Source: Bradyrhizobium sp. SZCCT0153
GTDB lineage: Bacteria > Pseudomonadota > Alphaproteobacteria > Rhizobiales > Xanthobacteraceae
Direction: 5' to 3'
Assembly: GCF_018129995.1 (NCBI RefSeq)
Contig: NZ_JAFCKS010000003.1
Span: 310,001-374,000 of the forward strand
Length of the DNA stretch: 64,000 nucleotides
Below are positions 27,856-38,270 of this stretch, one piece after another. Numbering within the stretch: position 1 is the first letter of the stretch; the number at the start of each line of letters is the position of its first letter. The notes under the pieces were generated by a model. It saw only the letters and a list, made by a program, of their open reading frames with translations. It searched no databases and was not told where the DNA came from. A program made the translations under genes and the position numbers.

Positions 27856-28797
27856 ATGAACTGGCTTACCAATGTGGTCCGGCCGAAGATCCGCAACATG
27901 CTGCGGCGGGAGACGCCGGAGAATCTCTGGATCAAATGCCCGGATTCCGGACAGCTCGTGTTCTACAAGGACGTCGAGGCCAACCAGTTCGTCATCCCCG
28001 GCTCGAACTACCACATGCGCATGGGCGCGGTGGCGCGCCTGAAGTCGATCTTCGACAACGAGACCTGGTACGACGTTGCGCTGCCCGACGTCACGCCGGA
28101 TCCGCTCAAATTCCGCGACGAGAAGAAGTATGTCGACCGCATCAAGGATGCCCGCGCGCGGACCAATCTGAACGACGCGATCAAGGTCGGCTATGGCAGG
28201 CTCGAAGGTGCCGCCGTCGTCGTCGCCGTGCAGGATTTCGATTTCATGGGCGGCTCGCTCGGCATGGCCGCGGGCGAAGCCATCGTGCGCGGGCTGGAGC
28301 TCGCGGTCGAGAAGAAATCGCCCTTCATCGTGTTCGCCGCGAGCGGCGGCGCGCGCATGCAGGAAGGCATTTTGTCGCTGATGCAGATGCCGCGCACCAC
28401 CGTTGCGGTGCAAATGCTGCGTGAAGCAAAACAGCCCTACATCGTCGTGCTGACCAACCCCACCACCGGCGGCGTCACCGCGTCCTACGCGATGCTCGGC
28501 GACGTGCAGATCGCCGAGCCCGGTGCGCTGATCGGCTTTGCCGGCGCGCGCGTGATCGAGCAGACCATTCGCGAAAAGCTCCCCGAGGGTTTCCAGCGCG
28601 CCGAATATTTGAAGGAGCACGGCATGGTCGACATGGTCGTGCATCGCCACGAGCTGCGTCCGACCCTGGCGCGGCTCTGCCGCCTGCTGACCAAGGCGCC
28701 GGCACAGGAGACCGCATCGAAATCGGTGCAGCCAGTCGTCAGCCCGGCGCAGATCGTATCGGCGGCCGAGACGGCGCCGGCCGTGCCGCACGCGTGA
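27856..28797 (+). CDS. accD: Acetyl-CoA carboxylase carboxyltransferase subunit beta
   Basis: A 313-residue subunit that, with AccA, carboxylates acetyl-CoA for fatty acid synthesis. The core crotonase-like fold is clear: [45 protein letters not shown]. The N-terminal zinc ribbon is degenerate: only Cys28 is left of the usual four cysteines (CPDSGQ, later [10 protein letters not shown]). GTGA overlap with folC; trpFBA-accD-folC is a conserved order in alphaproteobacteria. Confidence 0.95.
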   Translation: MNWLTNVVRPKIRNMLRRETPENLWIKCPDSGQLVFYKDVEANQFVIPGSNYHMRMGAVARLKSIFDNETWYDVALPDVTPDPLKFRDEKKYVDRIKDARARTNLNDAIKVGYGRLEGAAVVVAVQDFDFMGGSLGMAAGEAIVRGLELAVEKKSPFIVFAASGGARMQEGILSLMQMPRTTVAVQMLREAKQPYIVVLTNPTTGGVTASYAMLGDVQIAEPGALIGFAGARVIEQTIREKLPEGFQRAEYLKEHGMVDMVVHRHELRPTLARLCRLLTKAPAQETASKSVQPVVSPAQIVSAAETAPAVPHA

Positions 28798-30137
28798 ACG
28801 CATCCTCTGACAGCGCAAAGCCGCCGCTCGGCGAATTGATCGGGCGGCTGTCGGCCCTGCATCAGAAGCGGATCGATCTCGGGCTGGAGCGGATGCACCG
28901 CCTGCTCGAGCGGCTCGGTCATCCCGAAAGCAAGCTGCCCCCGGTGATCCATATCGCGGGCACCAACGGCAAGGGCTCGACGCTCGCTTATCTGCGCGCG
29001 ACGCTGGAGGCAGCCAGCCTGCGTGTCCACGCCTACACCTCGCCCTATCTCGTCCGCATCAACGAATGCTTCCGGCTCGGCCGCGCCGGCGGCGGCGTGC
29101 TGGTCGGCGATGACGAGTTGCGCGCGGCGCTGGAAGAGGTCGAGCGTGTCAATGCGGGTGAGCCTGCGACCGTGTTCGAGCTCAAGACGGCCGCGGCGTT
29201 TCATCTGTTCGCGCAGAACCCGGCTGATGTCGTGTTGCTCGAGGTCGGCCTCGGCGGGCGGCTGGATTCGACCAATGTGATCGAGACGCCGGCGGCCTGC
29301 GTGATCACGCCGATCAGCATGGATCACATGGACTTTCTCGGTGACACCTTGACGTCGATTGCCGGCGAGAAGGCCGCGATCATCAAGCGCGGCGTGCCGG
29401 TGGTTTGTGCCGAGCAGTCGGGCGAGGCGATGGCCGTGATCGAGGCGCAGGCCAAGCGCATGCGCGCGCCGCTGTTTGCGGCGAACGAAAGCTGGCACGT
29501 CAATGTCGAGCATGGGCGCCTGGTCTATTCCGACGATCGCGGCTTGATGGATCTCACGGCGCCGCGCCTGTTCGGCCGCCACCAGTTCGACAATGCGGGT
29601 CTGGCGATCGCGACGCTGCGTGCCATCCCGAATTTCAAGATCAATCAGGCGGCGTTCGAGGCCGGCATCGTCGGTGCGGAATGGCCGGCGCGGATGCAGC
29701 GCATCACGTCGGGCGAGTTGCTCGCTCTCGGCCCACAGGGGTCCGAGATCTGGCTCGACGGAGGGCACAATGCCGAAGGTGGCCGCGTTGCGGCGGCCGC
29801 GCTCGGCGATCTCGAGGAGCGGGTGTCGCGGCCGCTGGTGGTGATCGCCGGCATGATGGCCAACAAGGACGCGCGGGGCTTTCTCGCCAATTTCGCCGGC
29901 CTGACCCGTCACGTCATTGCGGTGCCGATCCCCGACACCGAGAACGCGATGCCGGTCGACCGTGTCACGGATGCCGCGCGCAGCCTCGGCATGCGCGTCG
30001 AGATTGCGCCCGGCATCGAGGCCGCGCTGCACGCCCTGGCCAAGCTCGCCTACGAGGTGCCGCCGCGCATCCTGATCACCGGCTCGCTCTATCTCGCCGG
30101 CCACGTGCTCGCCATCAACGGCACGCCTCCTGCATAG
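28794..30137 (+). CDS. folC: Bifunctional folylpolyglutamate synthase/dihydrofolate synthase
   Basis: A 447-residue Mur-ligase-like enzyme that adds glutamate to dihydropteroate and folates. P-loop GTNGKGST at 56-63; [15 protein letters not shown] and a carbamoylated-Lys region ([15 protein letters not shown]) follow; the C-terminal domain starts near [13 protein letters not shown] start overlaps the accD stop. Confidence 0.95.
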   Translation: MNASSDSAKPPLGELIGRLSALHQKRIDLGLERMHRLLERLGHPESKLPPVIHIAGTNGKGSTLAYLRATLEAASLRVHAYTSPYLVRINECFRLGRAGGGVLVGDDELRAALEEVERVNAGEPATVFELKTAAAFHLFAQNPADVVLLEVGLGGRLDSTNVIETPAACVITPISMDHMDFLGDTLTSIAGEKAAIIKRGVPVVCAEQSGEAMAVIEAQAKRMRAPLFAANESWHVNVEHGRLVYSDDRGLMDLTAPRLFGRHQFDNAGLAIATLRAIPNFKINQAAFEAGIVGAEWPARMQRITSGELLALGPQGSEIWLDGGHNAEGGRVAAAALGDLEERVSRPLVVIAGMMANKDARGFLANFAGLTRHVIAVPIPDTENAMPVDRVTDAARSLGMRVEIAPGIEAALHALAKLAYEVPPRILITGSLYLAGHVLAINGTPPA

Positions 30138-30174
30138 AAAGTCTCGTGTCCTGGATACGAGCTTGGGAATGCCA

Positions 30175-30918
30175 ATGCGTTTTGCTGCGATTGCCGACGT
30201 GCACGGAAACTACCTGGCGCTGGAGGCGGTGCTCGCCGACATCCGCGTCCAGGGCATCGCCGACATCGTCAATCTTGGCGACATGCTGAGCGGCCCGCTC
30301 GATGCACGTCGGACCGTCGAGATCCTGATGAAGCTCGATGCCGTGCACGTGCTCGGCAATCACGACCGCTATCTGCTCGACCGTCCTCCGGAGAAGATGG
30401 GCTCGTGGGATCGTCCTGCTCACGCCCAGCTCAACGAAGCGCAGCTCGACTGGCTGCGCGCGCAGCCGATGACGCGGGTGTTTCGCGACCAGGTGTTCCT
30501 GTGCCACGCGACGCCCGGGAACGACGAGATCTACTGGCTCGATACCGTGCATCCCGACGGCACGGTCGCGCTATCCCCGCTCGACCGGATCGAGCAATTC
30601 GCGCAAGGCATCTCGCAATCGCTGATCCTGTGCGCCCACACCCATCTCGCCCGCGCCGTGCGGCTTCACGACGGCCGGCTGATCGTCAATCCAGGCAGCG
30701 TCGGCAGCCCCGGCTATCGCGACAAGCATCCGTTCCCGCATGTGGTGGAGGCCGGTACGCCGCATGCGCGTTATGCGATCCTCGAACTGGCGGACGGTGT
30801 CTGGCAGGTCACTTTCCGCAACATCGCCTATGATCACGAAACGATGGCCGCGCTCGCACGTCGCAATAACCAGCCGGAGCTGGCGAACGCGCTGGCGACG
30901 GGGTGGATCAAATCGTGA
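30175..30918 (+). CDS. Metallophosphoesterase, YfcE/MJ0936-like
   Basis: A 247-residue calcineurin-type phosphoesterase. Metal ligands are visible in order: Asp8 and His10 (ADVHGN), Asp in NLGDMLSG, Asn-His in GNHDRYLLD, His in LCHATPGND, and HTHLARAV. Substrate unknown; small members of this family hydrolyse phosphodiesters. ATG 30175 is chosen over TTG 30163 and ATG 30169 because it starts the first beta strand (MRFAAIADVHGN). Convergent with trxA. Confidence 0.85.
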   Translation: MRFAAIADVHGNYLALEAVLADIRVQGIADIVNLGDMLSGPLDARRTVEILMKLDAVHVLGNHDRYLLDRPPEKMGSWDRPAHAQLNEAQLDWLRAQPMTRVFRDQVFLCHATPGNDEIYWLDTVHPDGTVALSPLDRIEQFAQGISQSLILCAHTHLARAVRLHDGRLIVNPGSVGSPGYRDKHPFPHVVEAGTPHARYAILELADGVWQVTFRNIAYDHETMAALARRNNQPELANALATGWIKS

Positions 30919-30951
30919 AAAAACAAAACGGCCGGCGTATCGCCGGCCGTT
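30918..30951 (-). terminator. Terminator of trxA
   Basis: On the minus strand CGGCCGGCG-ATA-CGCCGGCCG with AAC/GTT extending the stem, followed by TTTTGTTTTTT. It lies 30 bases after the trxA stop. Confidence 0.85.
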
Positions 30952-30980
30952 GCAGAATTCTCAGTTACTTGCGACGCGGA

Positions 30981-31301
30981 TCAGACCGCCGACGTGATCC
31001 ACTGCTGCAGCTTCGCCTTCGGCGCCGCGCCGACCTGGCGGGAGGCCATCTCGCCGCCCTTGAAGATCATCAGGGTCGGGATCGACATCACGCCATACTT
31101 CGACGCCGTCTTCGGGCTCTCGTCGACGTTGAGCTTCACGATCTTGACCTTGTCGCCCATCGCGCCGGCGATCTCGTCGAGGGCGGGCGCGATCATGCGG
31201 CAGGGGCCGCACCACTCGGCCCAGAAATCAACGACGACAGGGCCGTTCGCCTTGAGCACTTCGGCTTCGAAATCGGTGTCAGAAACCTTGCCAACGGCCA
31301 T
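30981..31301 (-). CDS. trxA: Thioredoxin
   Basis: A 106-residue cytoplasmic thioredoxin. WCGPC active site with Cys31 and Cys34; cis-Pro in [11 protein letters not shown]; classical ends. It lies downstream of addA (67 bases) on the same strand; addB-addA-trxA is a common alphaproteobacterial order. Confidence 0.98.
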   Translation of the reverse strand: MAVGKVSDTDFEAEVLKANGPVVVDFWAEWCGPCRMIAPALDEIAGAMGDKVKIVKLNVDESPKTASKYGVMSIPTLMIFKGGEMASRQVGAAPKAKLQQWITSAV

Positions 31302-31368
31302 GGGAGTACCTCACTCGGTTGAAAGAATCGGCGCGACCTGGAATCGCGCCAAGGATCATGGCGTCAAC

Positions 31369-34300
31369 CTATGAACGGCCCCTTGCCGGGTCAAGGATGC
31401 TCACGTCGACATGAAGGGATGCCAGCGCCGCGTCCAGCGCGGGAGCCGAAATCTCCATATATTCAAGGGCCTCAGTCCAGAGCAGGACGGCTCGAACAGG
31501 CTTTTGGGGATAAAGCCGGGCCAGCACCGCCCGGTACAGCGCAAGCTGCCGGACATAGGCCGCTGGCGCCTCGGTTGCACTCCTGGGCGCCGCCTGGTTG
31601 GTTTTGAAATCGACGATCAAAACCTCGTCTGGACGAACGACCAGCCGGTCGATCTGTCCCGACACCAGCGCCGGGCTGCGGTCCGGCCGCTCCAGCCTGC
31701 CGACGATGGCGACCTCCGCCCGGCTGCCGGCGGCGAAGACCGGCGCAAACCGCGGTTCGGCGATCAGGGCCAGCACCTTGTCGGCCAGTGCAACACGGTC
31801 GGTCTCGGCCCAGTCCGAGGCGTTGCGGGCCATGAAGCCGAGCGCGGCCTCGCGCCGGCGCTCGGTGGCGATGTCGGGCAGGGATTGCAGCAGCCGGTGC
31901 ACCAGGGTGCCGCGTTGCAGTGCGAGCGAACGGGACTGCACTGATTCGCCGGTCCGCACCGCGCGGCCTTCCTCGGCCGACTGGCCCGACGGGCGCACTG
32001 TATCGTCTTCAAGGGTCTCGCGAGGGGCCGGCATCCGCAGCCAGCCAGGCAGCGCAATCGTCTGGTCCACGAACGTGGCCGGCGTGCCTGATGCCTCGAT
32101 ATCCCCGGGCCGGGCAAATCGCGTCACCTTGCCGAGCGGCGTCTCGATGGTCTGCTTGTCCAGGCCCGAGCCGGCGAGGCCGGTGTCGACCAGATCGTAC
32201 CAGCTCAGCTTGCGCACCGTCTTCATATTGCCGGGCATGCAACCGCCGACGATCAGACGATCGGCCGCGCGCGTCATCGCGACGTAGAGCAGGCGGCGGT
32301 ATTCGTCCTCGGTTTCTTCGATCATGGCTTTGCGCGCGTCGGCGACCGGTTTGGGATCGTCGGCCTTGCGGCCGGCCCAGACCACGACCTCGCCGCCATT
32401 GCCGCGCGGCACGTGGATCAGCCGGACCCGCTGCGAGTCCGCGGGCGACGATGTGGTGTCGACCATGAACACGACCGAGGCTTCCAGGCCCTTGGCGCCG
32501 TGCACCGTCATCACCCGCACCTCGTCGCGCGAGATCTCCATGTCGCGCTTCACCTCGGTGTCGGCCGAACGCAGCCAGGCCATGAAACCCTGCAGCGAGG
32601 CCGGCGCCTTGCGCTCGTAGTTCAGCGCGAGCTCGAGGAATTCGTCGAGCGCGTCGTTGGCCTCGTGACCGAGGCGGCGCAGGATGCGCGCCCGTCCGCC
32701 GTCGCCACCGAGCAGCCAGGCGTAGAAGGCGAACGGCGTTTCCTCGCGCACGCGTGCCTCGCAGGCCTCTAGCCGCCGCAGTGCCGCGGCGAACTTCTCG
32801 CTTGTGGCTGCATGCTCGCCAAGCGCGCGGCGCAGCGATCCCTTGCGATTCCAGGCGAGCATAAACAGGTCGTCGTCATCGAGCCCGAACAACGGGCTCT
32901 TCAGGGCCACCGCGAGCGCGAGATCGTCCTGCGGAAGCAGCAGCGCGTCGGCGAGGTTCATCAGGTCGATGATCGCGACGTGCTCGGTCAGCTTGAGCCG
33001 GTCGGCGCCGGCCACCGGAACGTTGGCGTGCTTCAGCGCCTGGATCACGGCATCGAACGCATTGCCGCGCCGGCGCACCAGGATCAGCATGTCGCCATAG
33101 CGCAGCGGCCGGCGTTCGCCCTCGTGCCCCGTCAGCGTACCGCTCTCGACCAGCCGTTTGATCTCGATCTGGATGCGGCGCGCGAGCTTGACCTCGGGGC
33201 TGGTGACGGCGACGCCGTCGAACGGCGCGCGCCAGCCTTCGATGTCCTGCCGGTCGTCGGCCTCTGCAAGGTCCCACAGCTCGATCACGCTGGGACCGGC
33301 GTCGGCGAGCGCATTGTGCAGGGGATGGCCGATCTCGGGCGAATGGATGCTCTTGTAGATCTCGGGTTCACGGAAGACGTGGTCGACAGAGTGCAGGATC
33401 GACGCACCCGAGCGGAACGAATAGGTGAAGGCGACCGGGTCGAACTTCAATCCGGCCGCGGTGAACTTGCGATTCAGCTCGCGCCTGCGTGCGTCGAATT
33501 CCCGGGGCTGCGCGCCCTGGAACGAGAAGATCGACTGCTTCTCGTCGCCGACGGCGAATATCGTGCGGTTGAGCCCCTCGCGTGCGCCTTCGCCGGCCGT
33601 GAATTCCGAGATGATGTGCGCGACGATGTCCCATTGCCGCGGGCTGGTGTCCTGGGCCTCGTCGATCAGGACGTGATCGACGCCGCGGTCGAGCTTGTAA
33701 TGCACCCAGCCCGACGAGACGCGGTCCAGCATCGCCAGCGTCTTGTCGATGAGGTCGTCATAGTCGAGCAGGCCGCGCTCCTGCTTCTCGCGGCGGTAGT
33801 TCGCGGCAGCCGCGGTCGCGATATGCAGCAGGGCCGCGGTGCGGTCGCGCATGGTCACCGCGCGGCGCGTCTCGATCAGTCCACCGAGGCGCTGCGCCTC
33901 GTTCTCGAACAGGCGGGCGACCGAAGGATTGTGATCGCCAAACTTCCTGGTCAGCACCGCCTTGCGCGGCAGCTTTTCGTCGGTGAGGAAAACACCGAGA
34001 TAGGCATCGACCTGCGCCGCGCCGGAAAACACCTTTGCCTCGCGGAGCCGGCTGGCCTGGTCATTGTCCGACTTGCTGCCGTCTTCCAGCGCAAAGGCAA
34101 TGTCGTCCCAGCGGGATCGCGGCAGGAACGGACCGTCGAGAATTTCCGTCTCGACGTCCTCGATGCGGTCGTTCGCGTCCACGCCCAGCGCCGCCGCCAT
34201 CTGCGCCGCGGCAGCTTCCGCGTTGCCGGCCTCGTCGGTCCAGGCCATGAAATGATCGCGGCTCAGGCAAGCCTCGCGCACGACCTCCTTGAAAGTCACG

Positions 34301-34878
34301 TCGGCGGCGCTCGCCATCGCGGTCAGCAACGCGCGGCCGGTGACGCTCTCCGGATCGCGGGCGGCCTCCAGCAGCACCTTCAGATTGGCGCGCTCCATCA
34401 TGTCGGTCTGGTCGCGCTCGTCGATCACGGCGAAACGTGCCGGCACGTTGGCCTCGAACGGAAACTGCTGGAGCAGTCGCGTGCACAGCGCGTGGATGGT
34501 CTGCACCTTCAGCCCGCCCGGCGTTTCCAGCGCACAGGCGAACAGCTTTCGTGCGTCGCGCCGCAGTTTTGCATTGGGGTACGGGATGCCGACGGCGCGG
34601 ATCGCCGCATCGAGCGCCGTGTCGTCCAGCGTGACCCAATGACCGAGTGTGGTAAACACGCGCTCGGCCATGTTGGCGGCGGCGGCCTTGGTGAAGGTGA
34701 TGCAGAGGATCTTTTCCGGCGGCACGCCCGCCAGCAGGAGACGGATCACGCGCTGCACCAGCACGTGCGTCTTGCCCGAGCCGGCATTGGCCGACACGAA
34801 GGCCGACGAAGTCGGATCGGACGCGCGGGCCTGCCTGGCGCGCACTTCATCCGGGATGGGGCGCGGAGCCTTCACCAT
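31369..34878 (-). CDS. addA: Double-strand break repair helicase-nuclease AddA
   Basis: A 1169-residue UvrD-like helicase/nuclease, the AddA subunit that with AddB resects double-strand breaks. Walker A NAGSGKT at 31-37, ITFTKAAAANMAERV (motif Ia), HVLIDEAQDTSPRQWDIV (motif II), VMTVHGAKGLEASVVFM (motif V) and YVAMTRAADRLIV (motif VI). The C-terminal RecB-type nuclease has GQIDRLVVR and VDFKTNQAAP. ATG 34878 overlaps the end of addB; the frame is open to 34911. Confidence 0.95.
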   Translation of the reverse strand: MVKAPRPIPDEVRARQARASDPTSSAFVSANAGSGKTHVLVQRVIRLLLAGVPPEKILCITFTKAAAANMAERVFTTLGHWVTLDDTALDAAIRAVGIPYPNAKLRRDARKLFACALETPGGLKVQTIHALCTRLLQQFPFEANVPARFAVIDERDQTDMMERANLKVLLEAARDPESVTGRALLTAMASAADVTFKEVVREACLSRDHFMAWTDEAGNAEAAAAQMAAALGVDANDRIEDVETEILDGPFLPRSRWDDIAFALEDGSKSDNDQASRLREAKVFSGAAQVDAYLGVFLTDEKLPRKAVLTRKFGDHNPSVARLFENEAQRLGGLIETRRAVTMRDRTAALLHIATAAAANYRREKQERGLLDYDDLIDKTLAMLDRVSSGWVHYKLDRGVDHVLIDEAQDTSPRQWDIVAHIISEFTAGEGAREGLNRTIFAVGDEKQSIFSFQGAQPREFDARRRELNRKFTAAGLKFDPVAFTYSFRSGASILHSVDHVFREPEIYKSIHSPEIGHPLHNALADAGPSVIELWDLAEADDRQDIEGWRAPFDGVAVTSPEVKLARRIQIEIKRLVESGTLTGHEGERRPLRYGDMLILVRRRGNAFDAVIQALKHANVPVAGADRLKLTEHVAIIDLMNLADALLLPQDDLALAVALKSPLFGLDDDDLFMLAWNRKGSLRRALGEHAATSEKFAAALRRLEACEARVREETPFAFYAWLLGGDGGRARILRRLGHEANDALDEFLELALNYERKAPASLQGFMAWLRSADTEVKRDMEISRDEVRVMTVHGAKGLEASVVFMVDTTSSPADSQRVRLIHVPRGNGGEVVVWAGRKADDPKPVADARKAMIEETEDEYRRLLYVAMTRAADRLIVGGCMPGNMKTVRKLSWYDLVDTGLAGSGLDKQTIETPLGKVTRFARPGDIEASGTPATFVDQTIALPGWLRMPAPRETLEDDTVRPSGQSAEEGRAVRTGESVQSRSLALQRGTLVHRLLQSLPDIATERRREAALGFMARNASDWAETDRVALADKVLALIAEPRFAPVFAAGSRAEVAIVGRLERPDRSPALVSGQIDRLVVRPDEVLIVDFKTNQAAPRSATEAPAAYVRQLALYRAVLARLYPQKPVRAVLLWTEALEYMEISAPALDAALASLHVDVSILDPARGRS

Positions 34879-37800
34879 TCCTCGATCCCCAGGCCGCCGG
34901 CCGCCGACCATTCCTTGATGCGGGCGAGATCGTCATAGGTGCCGTAGCGGTTGGTCCACATCGGCAGGTTCAGCGAGGTGTATGGCTGATTCTCGTCCTC
35001 GAAGGCGCGGATCAGCGCCTCCAGCTTGGCCCTCGCTTCTGCGGCCGCGGTGTCCGGCGGCTGCGGCTCGTCGCCTTGCTTGAATTTGAGCTCGAGGATG
35101 CGCTCCTCGCCGGGCGGATTGTTGCCGCTGAGACGAACATAGACGAGCTGGCTCACCGAGGCGCCGGCGTCGATGTCGGGAAAGCCGCCCTCGCGCAGGA
35201 TCGCGGCTTCCAGCGTGAGCTGCGGCGACAGGCCCATGCGGACCTGCTTGCCGGTCGGCGGCTGGCCGGTCTTGTAGTCGAGGATGGCGTAGCGGCCGCC
35301 CTGGCGCCGCTCGATGCGGTCGGCGCGGGCGGAGAGCTGGAAGCTGCGCTCGTTGTCGAGCCGGATCGAGATCTGGCCGCGGGTCTCGGCAGCGATCGCT
35401 TCGATGGTGCCGCGCCGCGCCGTCTCCCACTCGCCGAACCAGCGCGCGATGCGCTGGAAGCGCGGCCACCACAGCGCGCGCGCTTCGGGCCGTTCCATCA
35501 ACGGCGCAAAATGCTTCTCCCCGATCGCGCGCAGCACGCCGGCGGGATCGTCGGGCAGATTCGTTGCATAGGTTTCGGTGAACTCGCCGAGCGCCTCGTG
35601 GATCGCCGAACCGCGGTCGGCGGCCGACAGCGGCATGTCGACCGGATCGAGCACGTCGAGCCGCAGGATGTGCTTGGCGTAGATCGTGTAGGGATCGCGC
35701 AGCCAGTCCTCGATCGCGGTGACGGACATTTTCAACGGCCGCGTCGCGCGCGGCGGCCGCGGCTCGGGCTGCTTGATCGGCGTGACCTCGGCGGGCTGAT
35801 CCAGTGCGCTCGCAAACTGCACGTATTTTTCGCCGGCGCGAATGGCGGCCTTCCAGTGCGCGTCGCCCGCGACCGCCTCCAACCGGTGCAGAAAGCGCGA
35901 GGCCACCGCCGGCGCGCCGCCGGCCTTGGCGGAATGGGTGAGGATCACTTCATCTCCGCCGAGCAGCTGCGCAAAATCGTGTGCGGAGAGGCCGATACGG
36001 CGCTCCGGCAGATCGAGGCCGAGCTCGTGCCGCATCGGTCGGCTCAGCCAGGGATCGATGCGCGGCGCCGGCGGCCAGACGCCCTCGATCAGCCCGCCGA
36101 CGATGACGCGGTCGGCCTGCATCAGGCGCGATTCCAGCGGGCCGTAGATTTGCAGGCGCGCGCCCGGTCTGTCCCGCCGCCGCACCGCGCGATCGCTGAA
36201 CGCGGTCTGGAACACGTCGGGATAGTCGGGCAGCGGCACCATCAATCCGCTCGTCGTGCCGCCGCGCAGGAGATCGTCGAAGGCGCTTGCGAGCGCAAGG
36301 CCCTCGCGTTCCTCGAACGCTAGCGGGATGCCCTGGTCGTCGCGCGACAGTTCGATCAGGATCTCGCGATGCCGGTGCGCGAGCTCGGCAAAGTCATACG
36401 GTTTCGACGACGCCAGGCTCTCGATCGGCGCCAAGGCTCGTCGCAAGCCATCGACCAGCGCCTGGACGGCATCGAGTTCCTCCGCCTTCAGACGCGCGCG
36501 CGGCTCCGCGCGGTGCAGGGCGGAAACCTCGCTGCGCCACAGCTTCGCCAACTCCTCGCGAAAACGATTGAACTCGCGCAGCAGCCCGGCCGTGCCCGCA
36601 GGCGGGCGCGTGCCGCGCAAGACCGCGAGCTCGAGGTCTTCGATCGCGGCCTTCCACGCGCCAGGTCGCCGTCCGAGCCGGCACAGCGGATGTTTCAGCA
36701 TCGCCAGCAGCGTCGGCGGCTCCAATCCCCTGGTCGCCGCTTCCGATGCCAGACGCGCGAAAACGCCGGCGGAGGTTTCCATCAGGACGTCGCCGCCGGA
36801 ATCGTCGAACGCGAGATCCCATCGGGTCAGCGCCGCCATCACCCGCCGCGCCAGCGCGCGATCCGGCGTGACCAACGCCGCCGATTTGTCCAGATGCCGC
36901 GCCTCGCGCATGGCGATGGCGATGGCGAGCGCTTCCATCTCGGGATTGGGCGCTTCGACCACAGCGAGATTGCTCATGCCGGCGGTGATCTTCGCAGCCA
37001 CGTCCGGCTGCTTCAGCCGGTCGTGCCAGACTTCCGTCTTGGCCGAAGGCCGCATCGATTCGGACGCCAGGAGATCGCGACCGCCTTCCGCCGGTGGTTG
37101 GAGACTGTCGACGTCGCTGCGCTTGATGCCAAAACGATCCAGCAGCGCATGCATGGCGTATTGCGGATGGTTCGACGCCGGATGCTCGACGAATTTGCCG
37201 AGCGCATCGCGCACGCCGCCGATGGTCCGCCAGGCGTCGTCGTCGAGATCGGTGTCGAGGCCCGGCAGCACCACCGCCCCATGCGGAAGCGAAGCGACCG
37301 CGTGGAGGAATTTTGCGGTGGCCGGCATCGAGCCGGTCGAACCCGCGGCGATCACGGGTCCACGGGGATGCGCGGTCAGCCGTTTTGCTTCCGCCGCGAT
37401 CAGGAGATCGCGCCGCGCGGCGGGCTCGATCCGGTTGATCTCGGCGAGGTGGCCGGGCCAGGCGATGCGCGCGATACGCAGGAATTCGAGCGAGTGCTGC
37501 CAGTAGCGATCGAGCAGGTCCGGCACCAGCCCATCGAGCGCGCTCCAGTCGACGCCGCGCGTGACCATATCGTCGATCAGGCGTGCGAGATCGGAAGCCA
37601 ACGCCAGCGTCGAGGCGGGCCCGCCGACCACCAGTGGCGACAGTACCGGACCCTTGGCCCAGGCCGCGACGAGTTGCGCCAGCGTCAGCCGCCGTTCGAG
37701 CTCGCCGAGCCGCGGCGGAATGTCGAGCGGCGTTGCGCCGGAAAACTGCTCGCCTTCATCGGCAAAGGCGAGTTCGTCCTCGTCGATGTCGCCGAGCGCG

Positions 37801-38018
37801 ACGATGCGCGGCAGCACGACGGCGTCGGCCTTCATCTCGTCGAGGAAGATCTCGCGGACGACCCGCATGGCGCGCCTTGTCGGCAGGTACAGCGTAGCGT
37901 CCGCCAGTCGCGCCGGCTCCTTGCGTGCCTCGAAGCCGTCGACCAGCCGGCCGTCGAGCAGGCTCGAGACGACCGTGCGCAGGAACGGAACTGAGATGGG
38001 AACACTGAAAACGCGCAT
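34872..38018 (-). CDS. addB: Double-strand break repair protein AddB
   Basis: A 1048-residue alphaproteobacterial AddB. An inactivated helicase-like region opens with VFSVPISVPFLRTVVSSLLDG and an LYLPTRRAMRVVREIFL block. The C-terminal PD-(D/E)XK nuclease domain has SARADRIERRQGGRYAILDYKTGQ (Asp-x-Lys). The ATG at 38018 fits the family N-terminus; upstream residues to 38048 are not conserved. Its last 7 bases overlap addA. Confidence 0.93.
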   Translation of the reverse strand: MRVFSVPISVPFLRTVVSSLLDGRLVDGFEARKEPARLADATLYLPTRRAMRVVREIFLDEMKADAVVLPRIVALGDIDEDELAFADEGEQFSGATPLDIPPRLGELERRLTLAQLVAAWAKGPVLSPLVVGGPASTLALASDLARLIDDMVTRGVDWSALDGLVPDLLDRYWQHSLEFLRIARIAWPGHLAEINRIEPAARRDLLIAAEAKRLTAHPRGPVIAAGSTGSMPATAKFLHAVASLPHGAVVLPGLDTDLDDDAWRTIGGVRDALGKFVEHPASNHPQYAMHALLDRFGIKRSDVDSLQPPAEGGRDLLASESMRPSAKTEVWHDRLKQPDVAAKITAGMSNLAVVEAPNPEMEALAIAIAMREARHLDKSAALVTPDRALARRVMAALTRWDLAFDDSGGDVLMETSAGVFARLASEAATRGLEPPTLLAMLKHPLCRLGRRPGAWKAAIEDLELAVLRGTRPPAGTAGLLREFNRFREELAKLWRSEVSALHRAEPRARLKAEELDAVQALVDGLRRALAPIESLASSKPYDFAELAHRHREILIELSRDDQGIPLAFEEREGLALASAFDDLLRGGTTSGLMVPLPDYPDVFQTAFSDRAVRRRDRPGARLQIYGPLESRLMQADRVIVGGLIEGVWPPAPRIDPWLSRPMRHELGLDLPERRIGLSAHDFAQLLGGDEVILTHSAKAGGAPAVASRFLHRLEAVAGDAHWKAAIRAGEKYVQFASALDQPAEVTPIKQPEPRPPRATRPLKMSVTAIEDWLRDPYTIYAKHILRLDVLDPVDMPLSAADRGSAIHEALGEFTETYATNLPDDPAGVLRAIGEKHFAPLMERPEARALWWPRFQRIARWFGEWETARRGTIEAIAAETRGQISIRLDNERSFQLSARADRIERRQGGRYAILDYKTGQPPTGKQVRMGLSPQLTLEAAILREGGFPDIDAGASVSQLVYVRLSGNNPPGEERILELKFKQGDEPQPPDTAAAEARAKLEALIRAFEDENQPYTSLNLPMWTNRYGTYDDLARIKEWSAAGGLGIEEW

Positions 38019-38123
38019 CGGCTGCCTGATTCGGGGATCAGGCGCCAATATAGGGGGGCGGACTCAAATGGATATGGGTGCGGGGAGATCTTCCCCGCTG
38101 TTCGCCGGGCTAGAACAGGTGCT

Positions 38124-38250
38124 GCAGGGTGGGCAAAGGCGTACTTGCGCCGTGCCCACCATGTCTGCCGCGAATTTCAGCTTGGTTGGTTGGCATGCTT
38201 CCGCCTTCGCTCTTCGAGCCACGGCGGACAAGTCGCTTTGCCCACCCTGC
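38124..38250. repeat. Inverted repeat with 15-bp perfect arms
   Basis: GCAGGGTGGGCAAAG (38124-38138) and CTTTGCCCACCCTGC (38236-38250) pair perfectly across 97 bases, with further palindromic pieces inside (GGCG...CGCC). It fills most of the 252-base gap between addB and the nucleotidyltransferase gene. The TGGGCAAAG motif is frequent in Bradyrhizobium repeats (recollection). The short frames through it look spurious. Confidence 0.65.
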
Positions 38251-38270
38251 GGCACCGTGTTCGAGGCGAC

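Noticed and set aside
32812..34938. 708-residue plus-strand frame opposite addA
   Set aside because: Composition typical of antisense GC-rich frames; no motif; addA is certain.
38064..38255. 63-residue minus-strand frame in the addB-MurU gap
   Set aside because: Lies within the inverted-repeat element; sequence is of the type translated from dispersed repeats, no domain.
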